Below are positions 1 through 7,187 of a DNA stretch of 7,187 nt, one piece after another (within the stretch, counting starts at the first letter, position 1; every line of letters begins with the position of its first letter). A program made the translations under genes and the position numbers. The DNA comes from Candidatus Nitrosopolaris nunavutensis (GTDB taxonomy: Archaea; Thermoproteota; Nitrososphaeria; Nitrososphaerales; Nitrososphaeraceae). The notes under the pieces are model-generated. The model was not told the DNA's origin. It saw only the letters and a list, made by a program, of their open reading frames with translations, and searched no databases. Where the stretch lies: the NCBI GenBank assembly GCA_002501855.1, contig DAOM01000159.1:1-7187 (forward strand), read 5' to 3'.

Positions 1-199
1 GCGTTATCACGAAACCTATTATAGACATTATTACAGCACCGCCGCCGAACACACCACCCCTAGCCGCCTTATTGATGGGCAGGAATCCCGAGTGACTAGG
101 CCCCACTCCGCTAGAGGAGACTGCGACATCGGCGCCGTATATTATCAATAATATTGCAGAGGCCACCAGCAATCCAGTAGCCACCTTGACTTTTATCAT
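1..199 (-). CDS. small membrane protein, partial (C-terminus beyond left edge)
   Basis: Reading the minus strand from an ATG at 199-197 gives 66 codons with no stop before the window edge. The frame begins MIKVKVATGLL, has a hydrophobic segment at about residues 6-22, a polar loop (about 28-48) containing GVGPSHSGFLPI, and a second glycine-rich hydrophobic segment from about residue 50 to the edge. This is the layout of a small protein with two or more membrane helices and no obvious cleavable signal peptide. A TATA-like element at 222-230 lies about 28 bases upstream, as expected for a leaderless archaeal transcript, which supports this start. The competing frame on the same strand is rich in Trp, Tyr, Arg and Cys and looks like a shadow. 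Function is unknown; I cannot assign a family. Confidence 0.65.
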   Translation of the reverse strand, partial: MIKVKVATGLLVASAILLIIYGADVAVSSSGVGPSHSGFLPINKAARGGVFGGGAVIMSIIGFVIT

Positions 200-221
200 A
201 ATGATAGTTCCAGTAGTGACA

Positions 222-230
222 CATAATAAA
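222..230 (-). promoter_or_regulatory. TATA-like box for the small membrane protein
   Basis: The minus strand reads TTTATTATG here, preceded by A-rich sequence that could act as BRE. Its centre is about 27 bases before the ATG at 199, the spacing expected if transcription starts at or next to the start codon. Confidence 0.4.
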
Positions 231-258
231 CCTATTTTGACGCTGAGTTCGTGAAATC

Positions 259-2576
<2,318 letters not shown>

Positions 2577-3167
2577 TGAGTTCTCGTAACTCCTTGTAGA
2601 GCGTCGCTTTCGAAACCCCAAGTGCTTTTGCTATTTTGGATCTAGGAGTATTTGCTGATAGCAACTTAATCAGGTAGTCTTTATCGAGTTTTTTGTGTGG
2701 TCTCCCTATTGCCTTTCCTGAGGCTTTCGCTCTAGCCATGCCATCCTTAGTCCGCTGTACTAACATTTCGCGCTCCCTCTCTGCTACCCAAGTGAGTATG
2801 CCGATCATGAGCCTTCTTACACTAGGTTCGGTGTTTTGTAAAAAAGACTCTCTTGGCGAACATGAGATTAGCGGTGCATATTCCTCAATTGCCTTGATTG
2901 CATCAAGGGTGTCCCAAAAAGTTCTACCAACACGTGAGAGCTCATACACCAATATGGCATCTATCGATGCAATCCTCACGAGTTCTAGCAGCTCTTGAAA
3001 TGCCTTTCTTTTTACTGCAGGGATTTTCCCACTCACGGCCGAATCTTCAAAAAAATCAATTACCTGGTAGCCACGTTCATCTGCCCACTTCTGTAGTACC
3101 ATCTTCTGATTTAGAATCGTCTGTTCTTCTGTACTTACCCTCAGGTATCCAAAAGCACATTTCACAA

Positions 3168-3193
3168 TTAAGGACCGGTTAATTTACCCTTAA
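3168..3193. promoter_or_regulatory. 26-bp imperfect dyad, candidate recombinase or operator site
   Basis: Outer arms TTAAGG (3168-3173) and CCTTAA (3188-3193) are perfectly complementary, and the 12-bp half-sites (3168-3179 and reverse 3193-3182) agree at 7 of 12 positions around a central TA (3180-3181). A 26-bp dyad with a 2-bp core is the geometry of Hin/Gin-type crossover sites. It sits between the recombinase TATA-like box and its GTG start, so it could also be an autoregulatory site. Confidence 0.35.
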
Positions 3194-3198
3194 CTATA
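3191..3198 (-). promoter_or_regulatory. TATA-like box for the recombinase
   Basis: The minus strand reads TATAGTTA, centred about 30 bases upstream of the GTG at 3165, consistent with leaderless transcription. It overlaps one arm of the 26-bp dyad. A second minus-strand box (TTTATACTTATT, 3222-3233) could drive a transcript with a roughly 35-base leader. Confidence 0.4.
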
Positions 3199-3225
3199 CT
3201 GTTGTCAATAAAGTGCGATAATAAG

Positions 3226-3233
3226 TATAAAAA
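3226..3233 (+). promoter_or_regulatory. strong TATA-like box facing right
   Basis: TATAAAAA followed by GGGG, preceded by AT-rich sequence, is among the best TATA matches in the window. A start site would be expected near 3255. The next ATG is at 3282, opening only a 35-codon frame, so the box may serve a small protein or a non-coding RNA, or may be the divergent partner of the recombinase promoter. Confidence 0.35.
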
Positions 3234-3281
3234 GGGGCGTACAGGCGAAATTTAGTTGAACACAAAGTCGAAGGTAAAAAA

Positions 3282-3389
3282 ATGGGAGTATTTTTTAGTC
3301 CTTCCAAAAAAGGACCCGTATCTGAACATTCTACAAGATGTGTATCTGTAACGAAATTCGTTCTACGGCCCATGGACATAAGCTGTTAG
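3282..3389 (+). CDS. possible 35-aa small ORF (doubtful)
   Basis: ATG at 3282 to TAG at 3387-3389 encodes 35 residues beginning MGVFFSPSKKG and ending LRPMDISC. Support is positional: a strong TATA-like box at 3226-3233 and AAGGT a few bases ahead of the ATG that could act as a weak ribosome site. The frame contains a hairpin-forming repeat (GTCCTT at 3298-3303, AAGGAC at 3310-3315). No family is recognised. An overlapping 61-codon frame on the minus strand (3194-3379) is equally open, so coding direction is uncertain. It may be a remnant of a gene carried in with the recombinase, or non-coding. The rest of the stretch, 3390-3603, shows no convincing gene. Confidence 0.2.
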   Translation: MGVFFSPSKKGPVSEHSTRCVSVTKFVLRPMDISC

Positions 3390-3594
3390 CCGCGATTATT
3401 CCCACCAATACACTTCCCCGACAACATCTGCTCATATTCGCGCTTTTTGTAGCATAAAATGCCCACCTAACCCTTAGTTTTAAGCCGTTTCACACTAGAT
3501 GAAAAGCGCATAATCGCTTGCTCACATTTCTATACTCGAATTCTGAAATATCCCAACCGTCATAATTTGCAAAGATAATTTACGAATATTCAAA

Positions 3595-3602
3595 AAGTTA
3601 AA
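3595..3602 (+). promoter_or_regulatory. TATA-like box for bioB-bioF
   Basis: AAGTTAAA, preceded by an A-run, is centred about 29 bases before the ATG at 3628. If the GTG at 3604 is used instead, the box would be the AAGATAATTT stretch at about 3572-3580. Which box is real decides the BioB start. Confidence 0.35.
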
Positions 3603-3603
3603 T

Positions 3604-4599
3604 GTGGTCAATATATTTTCAATTCCAATGCAGAATCATGACTTCATCCATGATAAGACCGATAACGTCCTCGCTGGCTTAGCTGTTTCTTTTGAAGAAG
3701 CGGAGCGATTACTTTTCACAAAGGATATTGGAACCCTAGCCCAATGCGCGAACACGATTACAAGAGCTTTTAATGCGAATAAGGTAGATGTCGAAATGCT
3801 GCTAAACGCAAAGTCCGGCACTTGTCCCGAGAACTGCTCCTTTTGTTCCCAATCATCGTTTTATGATAGTAGGATAAATAAGTATCCACTTTTGCCCACA
3901 GAAGTAATATTACAACGAGCACAAATAGCGAAAGAAGGCGGTGCTTCAAGTTTTTGCCTTGTTTGTGCTTATAGGGCACCACCAGAAAAAGATTTTCAAC
4001 AGATTTGCAAAACTATTGTGGAAATAAAGAACAAGGTGGACATTGATATTAATGTCTCGCTGGGATTCATGACGCATGCAAGGGCTGGTAAACTAAAATC
4101 TCTTGGGGTCAAACGATACAATCATAATCTAGAGGCAGCCGAAAGTTACTTTTCAAAGATATGTAAAACACACGATTTCGCTGACAGAATGAAGACTGCG
4201 CAGATTGTAAAAGACGAGGGGCTGGAACTATGTTGTGGAGGAATCATTGGAATGGGGGAAACTCCTCAACAGAGGCTAGAACTGGGCTTTTCTATTGCTT
4301 CGCTTAGGCCAGAAGAGGTTCCGGTGAATATCTTAGTGGCCCAACAGGGAACTCCTCTAGCACAAATTCCTCAGATCGCAGTCGATGATGCTGTAAGAAC
4401 AATTGCGGTTTGGCGATTTTTAATGCCTAAGACAATTCTGAAGATAGCCGGCGGAAGAGAGCTGCATTTGAAGGATAATGGCAGACTGGCTTTGAGAGCA
4501 GGCGCAAACGGGCTGATCACCGGTGGATATCTCACGATCGGCGGAAATAGCCCGGACAAGGACCTGCAGATGATACACGAAATTGGTCTTCACACATAA
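3604..4599 (+). CDS. bioB: biotin synthase BioB (radical SAM), variant auxiliary-cluster ligands
   Basis: BioB inserts sulfur into dethiobiotin to form biotin by radical SAM chemistry. From GTG 3604 it is 331 aa; the ATG at 3628 (residue 9) is equally plausible and has a better-spaced TATA-like box. The radical-SAM [4Fe-4S] motif CPENCSFC is at Cys74, Cys78 and Cys81. YNHNLEA (172-178), GGIIGMGET (212-220) and AGGRE (282-286) are typical of BioB. The auxiliary cluster site is unusual. In E. coli the sacrificial [2Fe-2S] is held by C97, C128, C188 and R260. Here C97 and C188 match Cys118 and Cys210, but C128 aligns with Asn150 and R260 with Lys280. Extra cysteines lie at 121 (making CLVC), 135, 187 and 211. 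The identity as BioB rests on the whole-length match and the bio neighbours. It is followed by bioF with a 17-base overlap. Confidence 0.93.
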   Translation: MVNIFSIPMQNHDFIHDKTDNVLAGLAVSFEEAERLLFTKDIGTLAQCANTITRAFNANKVDVEMLLNAKSGTCPENCSFCSQSSFYDSRINKYPLLPTEVILQRAQIAKEGGASSFCLVCAYRAPPEKDFQQICKTIVEIKNKVDIDINVSLGFMTHARAGKLKSLGVKRYNHNLEAAESYFSKICKTHDFADRMKTAQIVKDEGLELCCGGIIGMGETPQQRLELGFSIASLRPEEVPVNILVAQQGTPLAQIPQIAVDDAVRTIAVWRFLMPKTILKIAGGRELHLKDNGRLALRAGANGLITGGYLTIGGNSPDKDLQMIHEIGLHT

Positions 4600-5749
4600 T
4601 TCTATTAAACTTGAACTCGCTGAGCTCAAAAAATATAACTTGTATAGGAGACCGCATAGGATTGAGGTCTACGGAGCTAGAGCATTAGTCAATGGCATAG
4701 AGAAAATCCATTTATGTTCAAATGATTATCTCGGATTATCTAGGAATCCGCTAGTCCTTAAAGAAGCTCGATTTTCGTTACGCCATATATCACAGTGCAG
4801 TTCTAGGTTAGTAGCTGGAAATGCTCCAAAGTTATTAGAGCTCGAAGAGCAAATCGCAAAACACAGAGATACAGAATCATCACTCCTTTATCCGAATGGC
4901 TATATGGCAAATCTGGGGGTCATTACTTCACTCGCCAACAAGAGTACGACGATAATCAGCGACGAACTCAACCATGCAAGCATAATAGATGCGTGTAGGC
5001 TAAGTCGTGCAATTATCAAGGTTTTCCGTCATAACGATCTCGAAGATCTAGAGATCCTACTACGCTCAACTACTGGCGATAAGATTGTAATTACTGAGGG
5101 TGTTTTCAGTATGGACGGTGACTTTTCCGCCCTAGATCAGATTTGTTGCCTTGCGAAGAAGTATAATGCCATGATGATAGTTGATGATGCTCATGGGGAT
5201 TTTATATTTGGCTCGCCTGGCTCCTATTCTGGCGTACCCGGGTACTTTGATGTTAAAGGGATGATAGATGTTAACGTCAGCAGTTTGAGCAAGGGGTTAG
5301 GATGCTTCGGTGGATATGTCGCAAGCTCTAAGTTGGTTAGGGAACTTTTGATCAATAAATCACGTCAATTCATTTATACCTCCGCGTTGCCAGAGCATTT
5401 GTCTGCAGCAGCCCTGGCAGCCATTCCTTTTGCAGAAAAAGGAAATCTGCAACATAGGCTATTTAGAAATGTTGAATTTTTTGTAAAAAAATTGACAGAT
5501 CTAGGCTTTTCGATTAACAAGAGCGCCAGCCAGATTATCCCTGTGATGATCGGTGATGAAAAATTAGCCATCGATTTTTCTAACGAGTTAATGCTCGATG
5601 GTGTTTTCGTTCAACCTATTAGGTACCCTACTGTGGGGAAGGGAAAGGCTCGACTCAGGTTGACTGTGACCTCCTTGCACACTAAGGGTGATCTTCTCAC
5701 TGCGGCTGACTCTTTCGAGATCATTGGGAAAAAAAATAATATTATCTAA
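4583..5749 (+). CDS. bioF: 8-amino-7-oxononanoate (KAPA) synthase BioF
   Basis: BioF is a PLP-dependent alpha-oxoamine synthase that condenses a pimeloyl thioester with L-alanine to give KAPA, the first ring-assembly step. The 388-aa product carries SNDYLGLS near residue 50, ELNHASIIDA, TEGVFSMDGD, VDDAHGD with Asp202 and His204, and the Schiff-base lysine in SLSKGLG at Lys237 (E. coli Lys236). The usual DAHGTG reads DAHGDF here and the glycine-rich GSGGSR region reads SQCSSR; both are noted, neither makes the enzyme look inactive. The start is TTG at 4583, inside the bioB end (stop 4597-4599). No ATG or GTG is available near the expected N-terminus, and this start gives the normal distance to SNDYLGL. 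Translation is probably coupled to bioB on one transcript. Confidence 0.94.
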   Translation: MVFTHNSIKLELAELKKYNLYRRPHRIEVYGARALVNGIEKIHLCSNDYLGLSRNPLVLKEARFSLRHISQCSSRLVAGNAPKLLELEEQIAKHRDTESSLLYPNGYMANLGVITSLANKSTTIISDELNHASIIDACRLSRAIIKVFRHNDLEDLEILLRSTTGDKIVITEGVFSMDGDFSALDQICCLAKKYNAMMIVDDAHGDFIFGSPGSYSGVPGYFDVKGMIDVNVSSLSKGLGCFGGYVASSKLVRELLINKSRQFIYTSALPEHLSAAALAAIPFAEKGNLQHRLFRNVEFFVKKLTDLGFSINKSASQIIPVMIGDEKLAIDFSNELMLDGVFVQPIRYPTVGKGKARLRLTVTSLHTKGDLLTAADSFEIIGKKNNII

Positions 5750-5768
5750 TTAATGATGCATGCACAAA

Positions 5769-5795
5769 CACAAGAGTCATTTAGAATGGCTTGTG
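5769..5795 (+). terminator. hairpin after bioF, possible transcript-end structure
   Basis: CACAAG (5769-5774) pairs with CTTGTG (5790-5795), and inside it CATT (5778-5781) pairs with AATG (5785-5788) around a 3-base loop. It starts 20 bases after the bioF stop. No T-run follows directly, and archaeal termination relies mainly on T-runs, so it may instead stabilise the 3' end. A TTTT at 5827-5830 is the nearest T-run. Confidence 0.3.
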
Positions 5796-5833
5796 CCCTA
5801 TCCCGAACTATCCCACTCGCGGTCGGTTTTGAA

Positions 5834-5849
5834 TGTCCATAAAAGGACA
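5834..5849. promoter_or_regulatory. upstream dyad TGTCC-N6-GGACA
   Basis: Perfect 5-bp arms (5834-5838 and 5845-5849) flank ATAAAA. Its centre is 23 bp from that of the 16-bp palindrome downstream, about two helical turns, so both could lie on one DNA face upstream of the same promoter. It may be an accessory operator half or coincidence. Confidence 0.25.
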
Positions 5850-5856
5850 CATATTG

Positions 5857-5872
5857 CTAAACTCGAGTTTAG
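5857..5872. promoter_or_regulatory. perfect 16-bp palindrome next to TATA box, candidate operator
   Basis: CTAAACTCGAGTTTAG is its own reverse complement over all 16 bases with no spacer. It abuts the TATA-like sequence at 5874-5883, covering the BRE position of the promoter for the 110-aa gene. Binding of a homodimer here would compete with TFB/TBP, the common archaeal repression layout. The regulator is unknown; autoregulation by the 110-aa basic protein is one possibility. Confidence 0.5.
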
Positions 5873-5873
5873 A

Positions 5874-5883
5874 AATATATATT
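5874..5883 (+). promoter_or_regulatory. strong TATA box for the 110-aa gene
   Basis: AATATATATT is a near-ideal archaeal TATA box, centred about 30 bases before the GTG at 5909. This spacing supports GTG as the start of a leaderless message. Confidence 0.55.
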
Positions 5884-5908
5884 AACAAGATACCCGTTCC
5901 TTGATGCT

Positions 5909-6241
5909 GTGGATTCAAAGCCGTTCACATTTAGGCTGCAGCTAACGAAAACACAACAAAAAGAAGTACAAACTTATCTCGAGTCTCTTCCTGTAGGTAT
6001 GATTTTGTTTGGCTTACGATTTGCGTACAAACGCGAAAGAGCAATTTCTGGCGGATATCTTCTGCCAGGTCGTAAAAGCATAGTAAAAAAAGAGACCGTC
6101 ATGCTTAATCATACTCAGGCAGGGTGGCGATTAAACAACTGGAAGGCTATGATACGGTCCTATCGCGACAAAGGATACAGCTATCCTACGATATCGCGAA
6201 TAAAAAAGGAGATCAGGGTAATTGCCTATACTACTAAATGA
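5909..6241 (+). CDS. hypothetical basic 110-aa protein
   Basis: I do not recognise this protein. GTG at 5909 to TGA at 6239-6241 gives 110 residues, rich in Lys and Arg and without a signal peptide or membrane helix. The first part (FTFRLQLTKTQQKEVQTYLESL) looks like a short beta strand followed by a helix. A Gly-rich turn (ISGGYLLPGRK) follows at about 50-60. The C-terminal third holds NNWKAMIRSYRDKGYSYPTI, which could be part of a small helical nucleic-acid-binding domain; that is inference from charge only. The ATG five bases upstream is in another frame and yields just 13 codons. The gene has its own strong TATA box and palindrome, so it is controlled separately from bioBF. It converges on the ESCRT-III gene across about 25 bases. 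Confidence 0.6.
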   Translation: MDSKPFTFRLQLTKTQQKEVQTYLESLPVGMILFGLRFAYKRERAISGGYLLPGRKSIVKKETVMLNHTQAGWRLNNWKAMIRSYRDKGYSYPTISRIKKEIRVIAYTTK

Positions 6242-6248
6242 AGGGCTG

Positions 6249-6258
6249 AAAAATTTTT
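6249..6258. terminator. A5T5 bidirectional terminator between convergent genes
   Basis: AAAAATTTTT gives a run of five T on the plus strand just after the 110-aa gene (stop at 6241) and five T on the minus strand 8 bases after the ESCRT-III stop (6267). T-runs are the principal archaeal termination signal, so this one element could end both transcripts. Confidence 0.4.
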
Positions 6259-6266
6259 GGTGAACT

Positions 6267-6917
6267 CTAAAAAAGTGAGGCTTCCGTTTTTCTTGTCTGC
6301 ATCGTGTTTGTAGGTAAGTCTGGAAACTTTTCTTTCATGTTTTCCTCTACGATTGCACTTGCTTCTTCGATGATTTTCATTGCATCTTCATTCAGCCCTG
6401 TGCTTCCAGCGGCTATCTCGGCAGTTGGGATATGTCCAGAGTCTGTCATAATATTACCCAGTAAATCTGAGATCTGGCCTAGTGATTGATCCGCTTCTGG
6501 CATCATCGATGAGAGCCTCCCTTGGATTCCCTTAATTACTGACATCGCTGGACTCAGCGTTACAACCACATCACCTAGTTCAGTAATCGTGTTCAATCTC
6601 AGTTGTATTTGTTCTAGGGCTAATTTTGCTGAAGTTACCATCTTGTTCATCTTCCGTACTTGAGACAATTCGCTGGACAATACTCTCGCATAGTGAGAGT
6701 CATGGTTTTGCACCGAATGAACAATGCGTTTAAAGATCAGCTGATCCTTTTCCTGCATTTTCGCTGATATAGTTTCAAGTTTCGAAATTTGAAGATGTAA
6801 TTTGTTTTGCGCTTCTTCAATCCTCGGCTTAAGTGGTGGCTGTGGCTTTAGGCCTTCGAGGAGTTTATTTCCCACGCTTTCTCCTTGTGGTTTTATCCAT
6901 TTGTTACCGAATGACAT
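6267..6917 (-). CDS. cdvB: ESCRT-III / CdvB-family (Snf7 domain) cell-division protein
   Basis: From ATG 6917-6915 the product is 216 aa. It is almost entirely helical and highly charged, with the Snf7-type heptad pattern from about residue 25 to 165 (LKPRIEEAQNKLHLQISKLE, then ALEQIQLRLNTITELGDVV, MSVIKGIQGRLSSMMPE). A second helical stretch (EDAMKIIEEASAIVEENMKEKF) leads to FPDLP near residues 198-202, which loosely resembles a MIT-interacting motif for the Cdv AAA ATPase. CdvB-family proteins polymerise on membrane during division in Nitrososphaeria and Sulfolobales. The short length and lack of a winged-helix tail suggest a CdvB paralogue (B1-B3 type) rather than the CdvA-binding CdvB. 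The frame is open up to 7136, but that extension is Cys-rich and unlike the family. A TATA-like box at 6942-6950 supports 6917. Confidence 0.88.
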   Translation of the reverse strand: MSFGNKWIKPQGESVGNKLLEGLKPQPPLKPRIEEAQNKLHLQISKLETISAKMQEKDQLIFKRIVHSVQNHDSHYARVLSSELSQVRKMNKMVTSAKLALEQIQLRLNTITELGDVVVTLSPAMSVIKGIQGRLSSMMPEADQSLGQISDLLGNIMTDSGHIPTAEIAAGSTGLNEDAMKIIEEASAIVEENMKEKFPDLPTNTMQTRKTEASLF

Positions 6918-6941
6918 ATGTAAATTGACACCTGCGGATAC

Positions 6942-6950
6942 TATTATAGA
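6942..6950 (-). promoter_or_regulatory. TATA-like box for the ESCRT-III gene
   Basis: The minus strand reads TCTATAATA, about 28 bases upstream of the ATG at 6917, which suits a leaderless or nearly leaderless transcript. GCAGGTG lies 11 bases before the ATG, rather far for a Shine-Dalgarno sequence. Confidence 0.45.
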
Positions 6951-7074
6951 TAGACTAAAAATCCACATGTGTATCAAACTTGTGTCACCGTGGCGACTGC
7001 TATTAGCGGTTACAAGTGAAAAACGTGTCAATTTAATGAGGTAAAGACATCCACAGATCCTACAACCACAGTGT

Positions 7075-7187
7075 TCAATTTGGGCTGATTGGGAAAGCGC
7101 CACAGGTCCTACAGTAATTGGTTTTAGCTGATACACAGCCGCTACATCCGGGGCATCGAGCGTCAGAACAATACTCCTTGTATGGGG
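7075..7187 (-). CDS. zinc-ribbon protein, partial (only the C-terminal 36 codons)
   Basis: The minus strand is open from the right edge to TGA at 7077-7075. The visible 36 residues contain six cysteines at positions 6, 11, 14, 17, 25 and 28: an EYC, then CPGCSGC, then YCRTCGAF seven residues further on. CxxC-N10-CxxC ending in CG is the pattern of a zinc ribbon of the kind found at protein termini. The N-terminal domains lie outside the window, so the function of the whole protein cannot be told. It is the same strand as the ESCRT-III gene and ends 157 bases before that gene's start, but the ESCRT-III gene has its own TATA-like box, so they need not form an operon. Confidence 0.6.
   Translation of the reverse strand, partial: PYKEYCSDARCPGCSGCVSAKTNYCRTCGAFPISPN

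Noticed and set aside
2693..3182. Two overlapping plus-strand frames across the recombinase
   Set aside because: Both are antisense to a gene with intact catalytic motifs and show no family features of their own.
3194..3379. 61-codon minus-strand frame in the gap before bioB
   Set aside because: No family recognised, no promoter at a suitable distance from its ATG, and it runs antisense to the strong rightward TATA box. It remains an alternative to the 35-aa ORF but is not better supported.
3482..3546. Possible C/D-box small RNA (GATGA near 3497, CTGA near 3543)
   Set aside because: The C box does not match RUGAUGA well, no convincing C'/D' pair was found, and such short motifs occur by chance.
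6918..7136. 73-codon N-terminal extension of the ESCRT-III protein
   Set aside because: It is Cys-rich and hydrophobic, unlike Snf7 proteins, overlaps the zinc-ribbon gene, and the ATG at 6917 has its own TATA-like box.

Overview
The window looks archaeal, most likely from an ammonia-oxidising Nitrososphaeria (Thaumarchaeota). The main evidence is an ESCRT-III/CdvB (Snf7-domain) division protein near the right end. TATA-like boxes lie about 26-33 bases ahead of start codons with little or no leader, several starts are GTG or TTG, and few Shine-Dalgarno sequences are visible. Base composition is moderately AT-leaning. The taxon is inferred from gene content and style, not proven.

Layout: (1) 1-199, minus strand: N-terminal part of a small membrane protein that runs off the left edge. 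(2) 200-466: promoter region and one doubtful small plus-strand ORF. (3) 467-5749: a biotin locus with bioD (minus) and bioA (plus) diverging from nearly coincident starts, then a serine site-specific recombinase (minus), a 400-base region without a clear gene, and bioB-bioF (plus) with a 17-base overlap. (4) 5750-5908: a dyad-rich control region, including a perfect 16-bp palindrome against a TATA box, ahead of an unrecognised 110-aa basic protein (5909-6241). (5) A short convergent A5T5 gap, then on the minus strand an ESCRT-III paralogue and the C-terminal zinc-ribbon tail of a gene entering from the right edge.

Together bioF, bioA, bioD and bioB encode the four ring-assembly steps from pimeloyl thioester to biotin: KAPA synthase, DAPA aminotransferase, dethiobiotin synthetase and biotin synthase. 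No pimelate-forming gene (bioC, bioH, bioW, bioI, bioZ) and no biotin ligase is present. In ammonia-oxidising archaea biotin serves the acetyl-CoA/propionyl-CoA carboxylase of the hydroxypropionate/hydroxybutyrate carbon-fixation cycle, so the locus fits an autotroph that makes its own cofactor.

Points most worth a second look: BioB lacks two of the four classical [2Fe-2S] ligands (Asn and Lys at the positions of E. coli C128 and R260) and carries extra cysteines. The recombinase splits the biotin locus, and its last 20 residues are exactly antisense to the end of bioA. A 26-bp hix-like dyad lies just upstream of the recombinase. A perfect palindrome sits directly upstream of the TATA box of the 110-aa gene.
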